Assembly (NCBI RefSeq): GCF_003490595.1
Contig: NZ_QQGY01000002.1
Coordinates: forward strand, 62,001 to 126,000
DNA length: 64,000 nt
Reading direction: 5' to 3'
From: Haemophilus haemolyticus_L
GTDB taxonomy: Bacteria > Pseudomonadota > Gammaproteobacteria > Enterobacterales > Pasteurellaceae
The translations under genes and the position numbers were made by a program. The notes below the pieces were generated by a model, which made no database searches, was not told the origin of the DNA, and saw nothing but the letters and a program-made list of their open reading frames with translations. Positions 29,082-38,372 of the stretch are shown in pieces. How positions within the stretch are numbered: the stretch's first letter is position 1; each line of letters starts with the position of its first letter.

Positions 29082-29239
29082 TTGTGAAATCCAATCAGCA
29101 TTTCTTCCCAAAAATTTCCGCTAAAAATTTGCAAGCCCACTTCAAATTGGTTAAAATCCAGACGCTATGTATGGATAATTTCATATAAGGCATTTCATAC
29201 TAAAATTATTTAAACTTACAAAACTTATCAGGTGAATTT

Positions 29240-32200
29240 ATGAAATACTCACAAGCAAGCAAACAAAATTGTAAAAAAAAACTTCTTAGTATTCTAATCT
29301 CTTCTGCGCTTTCTACTACTGCTTTTGCTGATACAACTCTCCAATCTATTTCTGAAAATAAAACTAACTCAGGTGAACCTATTGGTTTTGAGTTTAGTGA
29401 TACCAATACTATCGTTACTGGAAATGCTGATATTACTGTGATACCAGCAGATTCAACAAAACACACTCGTCCAAAAGGTCTAATTATTCGTAAAGATCGC
29501 TCTGCTGAAATTCAAGGAGAAACCAATATTGCTGTCACTTTAGCCAGTGAAGGAAATCCTGGTATATCTCCAGACTCTAATGCAGCTTATGGCATTGCTG
29601 TAGGTTATGACTACGACGGAAATGGGACAAAAGAAAGCATTTTAACACTAAAAGAAAATGCAACAATCAAGGTAGATAATACCCCAGGGACTATTCTTGG
29701 TTCCATGAGCTATAGCGGTGCCACAGCTAAAACCGGTCATCAACTTTCAGGGATTAGGATTTATCGAAAATCATCCGCTCATTCAACCCCTATTTTAAAT
29801 TCTGAAAAATTATTAACTATCAACGTTGAAGATAAATCAACCGCAAAAATTGGCGATTATTTAGTGGGTATCTACATTGCAGGTGATGGTGCTGAAGCCA
29901 ATCTAAAAGATAGTAACATTACTGTAAAAGCCAACGGCAAATTCTCTGCTGCATTAAAAATCGGCAAACCGGAATTACCTAACACAGATAAACCTAATGA
30001 TTACAAAGGTGCGGCAATCAACTCGACAGGCAATATGGTGCTTGATACGTCAGAAACAAAAGATTCAGCTACGGTGCGCTTATTTGGCACAAAATCCCGC
30101 TTAATCGCAGATAGTGAAACCAGCACAGGAACAATTACATCAGGTAATTCGGCTGTTGTATTTGATACAGGGGATTACGCTACTGATGTAACCTATTATC
30201 TCACTGTACCCGTTTCCCGTAACGAACCAAACAAAGATCAAGAAGTGCGGTTGAACAATACCAAGATTTCAACCACTTCTGAAAATGCCTCATTGATTGT
30301 CGCTAATGCTGAGAATGTGAACAGCCTTGCGGTATCTTATGCGGGAAACAAAGTCGCCAACTGGTTTAACAATGGGGAATTTGTTGCTGAAAATGCAAAA
30401 TTCTTATTAAAAGGCGCGCAATCTGAAGCAAGGGCGGCAAACAAAGGTTGGCTGGCTGAAACAAAATTAGCAAAAACCAAAGCCTCAGATCTCACTTTTA
30501 CGCTGGATAATCAAGCCAAAGCGATTGGCTTAATGCATCAACAAAGTGAAGGTCTCATCAGCTCTAAACTTAATGTTGCAATCAAAAATGGTGCTATTTG
30601 GGAACTTGCACCCAAAACCGATGAGTCAGTTCAACGTGCGACAGCTTATGATGTGGAGCTTGCTGATGGCGGTGTATTAGATGCTTCAAAATATTCCCTA
30701 GGAGATGGAACGGATTATAAAATAAGTTTAAATCACGCGGTGATTCCGCAAAATATTCAAAAGAATATTACTAGTGGCATAATAAACGCTAAAGGTCTAT
30801 TCAAGATAAAATCAGGTACGCTATTAAAAGCAGATGGAACAGAACAACCATATGATAATGAGGTTAAATTTGTTACGAAGCCATTAAGAATTGTAAACGG
30901 TGTAATAGAAATAGAAGATAAGGCAGGAACAATTAAAATCAAAGATGGTAGTTTTAAAATTACAAAAGGTGTATTAGAAACCCCAGAGGGTAATATACAA
31001 CTTGCTGGCAGTACATTTACCCAATCAAACACAGGTGTTGCTTTATCAGGTACAAGTTATGAAGCTGAAAAAGGAACATTCACCAACGGCGGTATCATCA
31101 CCCTCGCCAATCAATCCTATGCAGACAAACTTACCATTGAAGGGAATTATGTTGGTAAAGATGGTGTGTTAGAAGTAAACACCAAATGGAATACCCCGGG
31201 CGATTATTCTGGCGCAAATTCAGAATCAGATTTATTAACGATTACGGGCGATGCCTCTGGTAATACGACTGTCAAAGCTATTAAAACAGATGGAACTGAA
31301 GATGTTATTGATGGCTCAATCGGCGAACTTGCCGATCGCTACAAACGTAGTGTCCCTGTTATTAAAGTTTTAGGTGATGACAAAGGAACAGCAAACGGTG
31401 AAATAAATTCTACGGATGCAACTAAACCTTACGCTTACAATACACGTTCAACCTTTACTGGTACAGCAAAAACCACAGGGGCGGGAGAATTACAATTAGT
31501 TTCACATAAAGATGACAATGGTGTAACAGAATACTTCTGGACGTTAACCACTCCAAATCAAGATAAAACCATCATCACGCCAAGCGCACCGGCTTATACA
31601 CTCGTTCCCCGCCAAAACTTGGAATTAGGCTATACAATGTTGGATACGCTTCACCAACGTCGTGGCGAAAACCAAACCCTTTCTTGGGATAAACAAGGCA
31701 GTTATTGGCAAGATGTAGAAAAACAATCTTGGGGGCGCGTAATCGGCAAACACCTCAAACTCGATGGAAAAGAACGTTTTGGTTTAAAAACCAATATGTA
31801 CGGTTTCCAAGTTGGGCACGACTTTGATGTTAAAACCAAACAAGATGATGAGGGCAAACTCACTCGTCGTTTTACTGGCTTGTATTTCGGCGCGTTACGT
31901 TCTCACAGCAAATTCTATGATGAATACCGTGCGAAAAACGGCATCGTGATTGCAGATAAATTAACTTCTCGTGTAAAAACTACCGCACTTAATCTTGGTG
32001 TAACCGATACGCGTTACAATGAAAATGGCACTTACATTGACTGGGTGGGACAACTCTCTTGGTTAAATAACCGTTATTCATCCGTTGATGGCACACAAGC
32101 GAAAAATCACGGCTGGGGTGCTGCCCTTTCAGTGGAAACTGGTCGTCCTTACGCCTTAGGTAAAGATAAAACCAACAACGGAGATAGCTGGATTTTAGAG

Positions 32201-32587
32201 CCGCAAGCACAACTTATTGCTCAATACTTGCGTTTAGGCAACTTTAACGACGGCACTCGTGCAGTTTCACAAAAAGGTTATGGCTTGCGTGGTCGTGTTG
32301 GTTTCCGTTTGGCATATAACAAACCAAATGATAAACAACGCACTCGCACCTATTATTTCATCGGTAATATTTGGCACGATTTTAAAGCAACTGGCAATGC
32401 ATTAATTGGTCGTGATAAATTAACCGAGAAATTTGACCGCACTTGGTGGGAATTAGGCTTAGGCTCTCAATTCTCATTAAGTGAAAACACTTACCTTTAT
32501 GCGGATGCTCGCTACGAAAAATCCTTCGATAGCAACCGACATAAAGGCTACCAAGGCACCGTGGGTGTGAAATATTCTTGGAAATAA
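29240..32587 (+). CDS. Classical (type Va) autotransporter, adhesin-like
   Basis: 1115 aa. The N-terminus has Lys-rich MKYSQASKQNCKKKLL then a hydrophobic signal cleaved after TTAFA. The passenger (residues ~31-830) is a repetitive Ser/Thr/Asn/Gly-rich beta-helix-like region; I see no GDSGS serine-protease motif, so an adhesin or aggregation role is more likely than protease. The C-terminal ~280 residues are the 12-strand beta-barrel (SWGRVIGKHLKLDGKERF, GWGAALSVETGRPYAL, YADARYEKSF), ending VGVKYSWK with an unusual Lys after the last aromatic residue. It is followed by a hairpin-rich gap and TAA 2 on the same strand. Confidence 0.88.
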   Translation: MKYSQASKQNCKKKLLSILISSALSTTAFADTTLQSISENKTNSGEPIGFEFSDTNTIVTGNADITVIPADSTKHTRPKGLIIRKDRSAEIQGETNIAVTLASEGNPGISPDSNAAYGIAVGYDYDGNGTKESILTLKENATIKVDNTPGTILGSMSYSGATAKTGHQLSGIRIYRKSSAHSTPILNSEKLLTINVEDKSTAKIGDYLVGIYIAGDGAEANLKDSNITVKANGKFSAALKIGKPELPNTDKPNDYKGAAINSTGNMVLDTSETKDSATVRLFGTKSRLIADSETSTGTITSGNSAVVFDTGDYATDVTYYLTVPVSRNEPNKDQEVRLNNTKISTTSENASLIVANAENVNSLAVSYAGNKVANWFNNGEFVAENAKFLLKGAQSEARAANKGWLAETKLAKTKASDLTFTLDNQAKAIGLMHQQSEGLISSKLNVAIKNGAIWELAPKTDESVQRATAYDVELADGGVLDASKYSLGDGTDYKISLNHAVIPQNIQKNITSGIINAKGLFKIKSGTLLKADGTEQPYDNEVKFVTKPLRIVNGVIEIEDKAGTIKIKDGSFKITKGVLETPEGNIQLAGSTFTQSNTGVALSGTSYEAEKGTFTNGGIITLANQSYADKLTIEGNYVGKDGVLEVNTKWNTPGDYSGANSESDLLTITGDASGNTTVKAIKTDGTEDVIDGSIGELADRYKRSVPVIKVLGDDKGTANGEINSTDATKPYAYNTRSTFTGTAKTTGAGELQLVSHKDDNGVTEYFWTLTTPNQDKTIITPSAPAYTLVPRQNLELGYTMLDTLHQRRGENQTLSWDKQGSYWQDVEKQSWGRVIGKHLKLDGKERFGLKTNMYGFQVGHDFDVKTKQDDEGKLTRRFTGLYFGALRSHSKFYDEYRAKNGIVIADKLTSRVKTTALNLGVTDTRYNENGTYIDWVGQLSWLNNRYSSVDGTQAKNHGWGAALSVETGRPYALGKDKTNNGDSWILEPQAQLIAQYLRLGNFNDGTRAVSQKGYGLRGRVGFRLAYNKPNDKQRTRTYYFIGNIWHDFKATGNALIGRDKLTEKFDRTWWELGLGSQFSLSENTYLYADARYEKSFDSNRHKGYQGTVGVKYSWK

Positions 32588-32607
32588 TGAATAACAAAGA
32601 GAATAAT

Positions 32608-32664
32608 CAGGGCGTGTAAACGCCCTGTAGTACTACAGGGGGATGTGTAACATAGTTACACATC
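32608..32664. other. Three overlapping hairpins between autotransporter and TAA 2
   Basis: CAGGGCG/CGCCCTG (32608-32627, loop TGTAAA) overlaps the perfect 18-bp palindrome CCCTGTAGTACTACAGGG (32623-32640), so only one can form. A third, GATGTGTAA/TTACACATC with loop CATAG, is at 32642-32664. None has a clear T-run. The rest of the 227-bp gap (to 32814) is AT-rich with no gene seen. Confidence 0.7.
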
Positions 32665-32814
32665 GAAAAATTAAAATCCGAATCTCTCACTAAGATTCAA
32701 TGTAGTACTTCTCTTTTCCTGTTATTTGGTGACAGAAAAGATAAGGATCTATCTATTCGATCTAGTTAATTTTCTTCTGTCGTAATAAATTCTTCTTTTA
32801 TACGATTTTTTATT

Positions 32815-35800
32815 ATGAATACAAAAACTTCTTTTTCTTATTCTCTAATTGCTTTGGCTTTGTGGAGTAATTATTCGTTTGGGGTAATAACACAGATTGG
32901 TGACACAAATACGATTATTGCAGGCACTGCAACAAACTGGAATGCTAATAATACTCTTGTACTCGGTAATGCAGGTGTTGTTGGTGGCACACATCGAATA
33001 GTTATTGGAGAAGGCGATCATCACTATTGGGATTATGGCATAGCTATCGGCAGAAATGCAGGGCAAGAGTCTTATGGTGGTAAATATATTTTTACTTTTG
33101 GTGATACAGCTGGTTACAACTCCGCTGGAACTTCTGAATATAACTTTATTTTTGGTGGAGACTTATCTGGTAGAAGAACTCATGGGAAATATAATTTTAC
33201 ATTTGGTTCTAACGCAGGAGATGGTAACTCTGGAAACTATAACTTTACTTATGGAGAACAAGCTGGTCATCAATTAACTGGAACAAGTAACTTTGCCTTT
33301 GGTAAGTTATCTGGATTTAAGGTTTCAGGTTCACATAACGTTGCTTTTGGAGAAAGTGCAGGGCGAACTATTTCAGGAGATCACAACTTTGCCACTGGTT
33401 TAAACGCAGGACAAGATATAAGTGGTAGTCATAACATTTCTTTAATAGAAGGAGCTGGTTCAAATACTAAAGGAAATTATAACTTCTTTTCAGGCTACAA
33501 GGCTGGTCAATACACAACAGGCTCCCACAACTACGCTTTAGGACCTAGTGCAGGATGGCGCGTATCTGGTAATAATAACTTTATGGCTGGGCAAGATTCA
33601 GGCCATGATACAACGGGCAGTTATAACGTCGCAATCGGTCAAAACGCAGGTCAAAGAGTAGGTGGGAATTACAACTATGCTTTTGGTCTAGATGCAGGAC
33701 AAGATGTTGATGGCTTTATAAAAAATGCGAGTGCAACAAACGCTGATGACAAATATGGTCAATCTAAAGGATGGAACAATATGGCCTTTGGCAAGGCTGC
33801 AGGTAGCAACGTGGTTGGTAACTTCAACCTTGCCTTTGCTGAAAATGCTGGGAATTATGTCGGTCATGATTGGGAAAATATCTATGATGCCGATGGCAAG
33901 TTTATTAATACAAAAGATAAAGGTACTGTAGATGGTGCAGAGCACAATATCGCTTTTGGATTTAGTGCGGGAAGATGGATTGCTGGTCAAGATAACTTTG
34001 CGGCTGGCGTCAATTCTGGTAGTTGGATAAAAGGTGAAAGCAACGTTGTTTTAGGTAAAGAATCAGGAAAAGAAGTAGAAGGAAACTTCAATACATCCTT
34101 GGGTCATGAAAGCGGCAATAAAGTAACGGGCAGCAATAACTTTGTAGCAGGTGCCGAAGCGGGTAAAAAAGTAACAGGTAGCAGTAACTATGCGGCAGGT
34201 CATGAAGCTGGAAATGAAGTTACAGGTAATAACAATGTTGCTATGGGTAAATCTGCGGGTCAGAAAGTTACTGGCAATAGCAACTTTGCTGGCGGTGAAG
34301 ATGCCGGAAAAGATGTTGAAGGCAATAACAACATTGCGCTTGGTAAAAAATCAGGTAATAAACTCAAAGGCAATGAAAATATTTCTATTGGTGAAGAAGC
34401 CAATTCTGAAGATGATGTATTAGAAGTCAGTAATGCAATTGCTATAGGTAAAAAATCTAAAGCCAAGAAAGCCAATGCAGCAGCATTCGGGAATGAAAGT
34501 AAAGCTTTAGCAGATAATGCTTTTGCTTTGGGTTATAAGGCTGAGGCAAATGCCGCGAATAGTGTAGCAATAGGCAGTAATGCAACCACCGTTGCGACTT
34601 TAACCACACCAAATCCTTATACAAAGGGTACTGAAACTTACAATTCTATGGAAATTGATAAGCACACATTTGATTTTGCAGGTGGCACAAATGTTGTAGG
34701 TGTATTTAGCGTAGGTAATGGAACAGAAACTCGCCGAATCCAACATGTTGCGCCAGGCTTAATTTCAGCGGACAGTACCGATGCTATCAATGGTTCACAA
34801 CTCTTTAGCTTTATTCCGCGAGTATCTTTCTACAGCGGTGGTGCGAAAGCGCCTGCAGGTGCAACCACATCTCCAGCAATTGGTACAACAGAAGTTGCAA
34901 AAGATCTTTTAGTCAATGGCTTGCGCATGGATTTTGGAGATGGTTTATATGCAGAAAAACGTACTGATTCCAAAGGTGACTTTATTTTTGTAGGCTCTAG
35001 TGTGAAAAATACAACGGGTGATGCAGGAGTTGCGGGCTCTACGGGTCCTACTGGTCCTACTGGTCCTAAGGGAGACACTGGAGCTACTGGTTCTACGGGT
35101 CCTACTGGTCCTAAGGGAGACACTGGAGCTACTGGTTCTACAGGTCCTACTGGTCCTAAGGGAGACACTGGAGCTACTGGTTCTACGGGTCCTACTGGTC
35201 CTAAGGGAGACACTGGAGCTACTGGTTCTACGGGTCCTACTGGTCCTAAGGGAGACACTGGAGCTACTGGTTCTACGGGTCCTACTGGTCCTAAGGGAGA
35301 CACTGGAGCTACTGGTTCTACGGGTCCTACTGGTCCTAAGGGAGACACTGGAGCTACTGGTTCTACGGGTCCTACTGGTCCTAAGGGAGACACTGGAGCT
35401 ACTGGTTCTACGGGTCCTACTGGTCCTAAGGGAGACACTGGAGCTACTGGTTCTACGGGCCCTAAAGGCGATACTGGTGCAACAGGCCCTAAAGGCGAGC
35501 AAGGTATCCAAGGCACCAAAGGTGATAAGGGTGATAAAGGTGATAAAGGCGATAAAGGAGATACGGGTCCTATTGGTCCTCAAGGTCCAACTGGAATGAA
35601 ACCACAAGAAATCCGTATTATGGACCAACGCATTCATCATCTTGAAAATCGCGTTAATAAACTTGATAAACGCGTAAATGGATTAAGTGCAACAATCGCC
35701 GCTGCGGCTGCATTACCACAATCGACTATTCCAGGTAAATCAATGTTTGCTGCGGGTAGTGGTATTTCTGCGGGCTCTTCAGCTGTGGCCGTTAGCTATT

Positions 35801-35901
35801 CAAGAATGTCTGATAATGGGAAAACCGTTGTAAAATTTGTCGGTACGGCAAATACCAGTAAGGATTATTCAGCGGGTGTCGGCGTTGGCTATCATTGGTA
35901 A
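32815..35901 (+). CDS. Trimeric autotransporter adhesin 2 with collagen-like stalk
   Basis: 1028 aa. A short signal peptide (MNTKTSFSYSLIALALWS..., cleaved near SFG) without an ESPR, unlike TAAs 1 and 3. Residues ~30-600 are an unusually long head of ~14-residue turns of the form GNYNFTYGEQAG / SGSHNVAFGESAG. A neck follows (RRIQHVAPGLISADSTDAIN). Residues ~738-925 are a G-X-Y collagen-like stalk built from nine GPTGPKGDTGATGST units, then KGDKGDKGD. A short coiled coil (IHHLENRVNKLDKRVNGL) leads into the YadA anchor, ending GVGVGYHW. Same strand as the autotransporter, 227 bp after it. Confidence 0.92.
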   Translation: MNTKTSFSYSLIALALWSNYSFGVITQIGDTNTIIAGTATNWNANNTLVLGNAGVVGGTHRIVIGEGDHHYWDYGIAIGRNAGQESYGGKYIFTFGDTAGYNSAGTSEYNFIFGGDLSGRRTHGKYNFTFGSNAGDGNSGNYNFTYGEQAGHQLTGTSNFAFGKLSGFKVSGSHNVAFGESAGRTISGDHNFATGLNAGQDISGSHNISLIEGAGSNTKGNYNFFSGYKAGQYTTGSHNYALGPSAGWRVSGNNNFMAGQDSGHDTTGSYNVAIGQNAGQRVGGNYNYAFGLDAGQDVDGFIKNASATNADDKYGQSKGWNNMAFGKAAGSNVVGNFNLAFAENAGNYVGHDWENIYDADGKFINTKDKGTVDGAEHNIAFGFSAGRWIAGQDNFAAGVNSGSWIKGESNVVLGKESGKEVEGNFNTSLGHESGNKVTGSNNFVAGAEAGKKVTGSSNYAAGHEAGNEVTGNNNVAMGKSAGQKVTGNSNFAGGEDAGKDVEGNNNIALGKKSGNKLKGNENISIGEEANSEDDVLEVSNAIAIGKKSKAKKANAAAFGNESKALADNAFALGYKAEANAANSVAIGSNATTVATLTTPNPYTKGTETYNSMEIDKHTFDFAGGTNVVGVFSVGNGTETRRIQHVAPGLISADSTDAINGSQLFSFIPRVSFYSGGAKAPAGATTSPAIGTTEVAKDLLVNGLRMDFGDGLYAEKRTDSKGDFIFVGSSVKNTTGDAGVAGSTGPTGPTGPKGDTGATGSTGPTGPKGDTGATGSTGPTGPKGDTGATGSTGPTGPKGDTGATGSTGPTGPKGDTGATGSTGPTGPKGDTGATGSTGPTGPKGDTGATGSTGPTGPKGDTGATGSTGPTGPKGDTGATGSTGPKGDTGATGPKGEQGIQGTKGDKGDKGDKGDKGDTGPIGPQGPTGMKPQEIRIMDQRIHHLENRVNKLDKRVNGLSATIAAAAALPQSTIPGKSMFAAGSGISAGSSAVAVSYSRMSDNGKTVVKFVGTANTSKDYSAGVGVGYHW
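35056..35460 (+). repeat. Nine 45-bp direct repeats coding the collagen-like stalk
   Basis: Exactly nine units starting at 35056, 35101, 35146 and so on, nearly identical at DNA level (one A for G at the end of unit 2, one C for T at the last base of unit 9). 45 bp is 15 residues, five G-X-Y triplets, so copy-number change keeps frame and alters stalk length only. Confidence 0.95.
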
Positions 35902-35911
35902 TCATTAATCT

Positions 35912-35930
35912 GGGGAGATAATCCCCTTTT
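35912..35930 (+). terminator. TAA 2 terminator
   Basis: GGGGA/TCCCC, loop GATAA, followed by TTTT, 10 bases after the stop. Confidence 0.7.
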
Positions 35931-35938
35931 AAAAAGCA

Positions 35939-35963
35939 AGGGCTGATTTTAAATATCAGCCCT
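35939..35963. terminator. Bidirectional terminator TAA 2 / folC
   Basis: AGGGCTGAT / ATCAGCCCT stem, then TTGTTTTA on the plus strand and TTGCTTTTTA on the minus strand; lies between convergent genes. Confidence 0.75.
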
Positions 35964-35981
35964 TTGTTTTAATGATAAATT

Positions 35982-37295
35982 TTATTCCACCACAGCCCAA
36001 AATTCGGCTACGGTGTGGAAAGATCCAAAGACTAAAACCACATCATTTTTTACCGCACTTTTGAGTGCTGTACGCACGCCATCCATAACAGAATTATCTG
36101 ATGTAGCTTGAATATTTGGGAAATGGCTTTTCAATTTCTCTGCTAATTCATCGCCTGACTGCCCGCGATAGCCACCTAAGGTGACACAATGCCATTCATC
36201 AATAATAGGCGTTAAATGCGCAAATACCCCATTTGCATCTTTGTCTTTGAGCATCCCACATACGGCAATCATTTTGCCTTCTATGCTATGTTTAAGTGCG
36301 GTCAATTTTTCAGATAAATATTTTGCGGCATGAGGATTATGCCCCACATCAACGATAATTGTTGGCAAGGTTTCAACTGGTACGCCAAGGTAATCCGCTA
36401 ATTTTTCGCGTCTATCTGCTTTTATTGCTTGAAAACGACCAACCAGTTCAACCTCTTGCAAAGATTTTCGCAAAGTCTGTTCTGAAATATCAAAAGGTAA
36501 ACATTGAACAGCAGCAAGAGCCGTTGTGGCATTCGCCAATGGAATTTGACAAAACGGCAAATTTTCTAACCGCACTTTTTTATTTTGCCATTGCCAATTT
36601 TCAGCATTTTGCTCAAACGACCAATCCACATCACGACGAGTAACTTGGCAATGTAATTTTTCAGCCTGATCTAACATTGTTTGCGGAACATTAGGTTCGC
36701 CAATCACGACAGGGCAATTTTTGCGGAAAACTCCTGCTTTTTCAAAAGCAATAGCCTCTCTGGTATCCCCAAGAAAATCAGTGTGATCAATATCGATGCT
36801 AGTAATCACCGCAAGATGGCTATCCACAATATTGGTCGCATCTAAACGTCCGCCCAGCCCCACTTCTAAAATCACCACATCTAATTTTGCTTGCTTAAAT
36901 AAATGCAAGGCAGAAAGGGTGCTAAATTCAAAATAAGTCAGCGATTCTGTTTTGTTTTCATCAATAAAAGCAAAAGAAGCTGTATGTGCTTCATCAGGTA
37001 AATCTTGATTTTGAATACGTACTCGCTCGTTATAACGTAGTAAATGAGGCGAAGAATATACGCCTACACGTAATCCGTGATTAAGCAAAATCGTTTCTAA
37101 TAAGCGGCAAGTGGTGCCTTTACCATTCGTCCCCCCCACAGTTATCACATAAGGAGCGGGATGAAGTAAATCCAATTTTTCAGCCACGGATTTAATACGA
37201 TCTAAACCAAGATCAATGGGTTTAAAATGGCTTTTTTCTAAATAAGAAAGCCACTCAGCGAGTGGCGAAGTGGCTTTAAGTTGCATATTATTCAT
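35982..37295 (-). CDS. folC: Bifunctional tetrahydrofolate synthase / dihydrofolate synthase
   Basis: 437-aa Mur-ligase-type enzyme that adds glutamate to dihydropteroate and then polyglutamates folates. The P-loop is TVGGTNGKGTTCRLLETILL near residue 52; VYSSPHLLRYNERVRI and VGLGGRLDATNIVDSHLAVI follow; the Asp of the C-terminal domain is in IIVDVGHNPHAAKYLSEKL. It overlaps the end of accD by 8 bp, so the two are translationally coupled, accD first. The same accD-folC order is widely conserved. Confidence 0.96.
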   Translation of the reverse strand: MNNMQLKATSPLAEWLSYLEKSHFKPIDLGLDRIKSVAEKLDLLHPAPYVITVGGTNGKGTTCRLLETILLNHGLRVGVYSSPHLLRYNERVRIQNQDLPDEAHTASFAFIDENKTESLTYFEFSTLSALHLFKQAKLDVVILEVGLGGRLDATNIVDSHLAVITSIDIDHTDFLGDTREAIAFEKAGVFRKNCPVVIGEPNVPQTMLDQAEKLHCQVTRRDVDWSFEQNAENWQWQNKKVRLENLPFCQIPLANATTALAAVQCLPFDISEQTLRKSLQEVELVGRFQAIKADRREKLADYLGVPVETLPTIIVDVGHNPHAAKYLSEKLTALKHSIEGKMIAVCGMLKDKDANGVFAHLTPIIDEWHCVTLGGYRGQSGDELAEKLKSHFPNIQATSDNSVMDGVRTALKSAVKNDVVLVFGSFHTVAEFWAVVE

Positions 37296-38178
37296 CTTCT
37301 GAAATGAGTTCAGGTTCTACAAAAGGAGAAGGTTGATTCGTTAATTTACTTAGTACACTTGCCAAAGTTTTACGCATTTCTGAACGTTTCACAATCATAT
37401 CAATTGCTCCTTTCTCAAGTAAAAACTCACTGCGTTGGAAACCTTCTGGGAGTTTTTCACGTACGGTTTGTTCAATAACACGAGGGCCAGCAAAACCAAT
37501 TAAGGCTTTTGGTTCAGCAATATTTAAATCCCCTAACATCGCAAAACTGGCTGATACGCCGCCTAAGGTCGGATCCGTTAATACTGAAATAAATGGCACG
37601 CCTTTCTCACGCATTTGGGCAAGCACCGCGCTAGTTTTTGCCATTTGCATTAAAGAAAACAAGGCTTCTTGCATACGTGCACCGCCACTCGCAGAGAAAC
37701 ACACAAACGGACAATTCATTTCCATTGCCTTTTCCGCCGCTTTAACAAATTTTGCACCAACTACAGAACCCATTGAACCGCCCATAAAAGCAAAGTTCGA
37801 TGCAGCCACAACGATTGGCATATTATAAAGTGTACCTGTCATAGTAATTAGCGCATCTTTCTCGCCTGTTTCTTTTTGCGCCGCACTGATACGATCTTTA
37901 TATTTCTTTAGATCTTTAAATTTTAAAATATCTTTTGGTTCTAAATCTGCCGCTATTTCTTGGCTTGAACCTTCGTCCAATAATTTTAATAAACGCTCAC
38001 GTGCGTCAATACGCATATGATGGCCACATTTAGGGCAAACATAAAGATTACGTTTAAGTTCTTCACTATAAAGTACTTGTTCACAAGAAGTACATTTTGT
38101 CCACACGCCTTCCGGCACATTGGCTTTTCGACTAGAAGAAGACGGACTTTTACTAAAAATTCGGTTAATCCAGCTCAT
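37288..38178 (-). CDS. accD: Acetyl-CoA carboxylase carboxyltransferase subunit beta
   Basis: 296 aa. With AccA it transfers the carboxyl group from biotin to acetyl-CoA, the first step of fatty-acid synthesis. The N-terminal zinc ribbon is visible as two CxxC pairs (WTKCTSCEQ and YVCPKCGHH, residues ~27-53). The carboxyltransferase core has GGSMGSVVGAKFVKAAEKA and ASGGARMQEALFSLMQM, with the oxyanion glycines in FAGPRVIEQTVREKLPEGFQ. First gene of accD-folC; divergent from htrA. Confidence 0.97.
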   Translation of the reverse strand: MSWINRIFSKSPSSSSRKANVPEGVWTKCTSCEQVLYSEELKRNLYVCPKCGHHMRIDARERLLKLLDEGSSQEIAADLEPKDILKFKDLKKYKDRISAAQKETGEKDALITMTGTLYNMPIVVAASNFAFMGGSMGSVVGAKFVKAAEKAMEMNCPFVCFSASGGARMQEALFSLMQMAKTSAVLAQMREKGVPFISVLTDPTLGGVSASFAMLGDLNIAEPKALIGFAGPRVIEQTVREKLPEGFQRSEFLLEKGAIDMIVKRSEMRKTLASVLSKLTNQPSPFVEPELISEDE

Positions 38179-38307
38179 TTTTCGACCTTTTTATTGACTA
38201 GAAAATTGGGCGTATTAGAACATAAATTTATAGAATTTTCTACTTGTAAGGCCGTTTTTATACTGCTCCGATTTCCTTTTAAACAAGATAATTTGCTCTC
38301 CTCTTAT

Positions 38308-38335
38308 TGAACATTTTTTCTATTTTTTTGTCTTA
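38308..38335 (+). promoter_or_regulatory. Weak candidate sigma-E-type promoter of htrA
   Basis: TGAACAT, 16 bp, TCTTA, ~38 bases before the htrA ATG. It resembles the sigma-E pattern (GGAACTT, ~16, TCTGA) expected for a DegP gene, but the match is partial. Confidence 0.3.
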
Positions 38336-38372
38336 TAGACCACGTTGTCTAAAATCTATTTTGGAGTATTTT

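Noticed and set aside
29240..32587. IgA1-type or Hap-like serine protease autotransporter
   Set aside because: No GDSGS motif is seen in the passenger domain, so it is called adhesin-like.
34830..35640. Plus- and minus-strand alternative frames across the collagen repeats
   Set aside because: Same cause: 45-bp repeats open in several frames. Only the G-X-Y frame has signal peptide and anchor.
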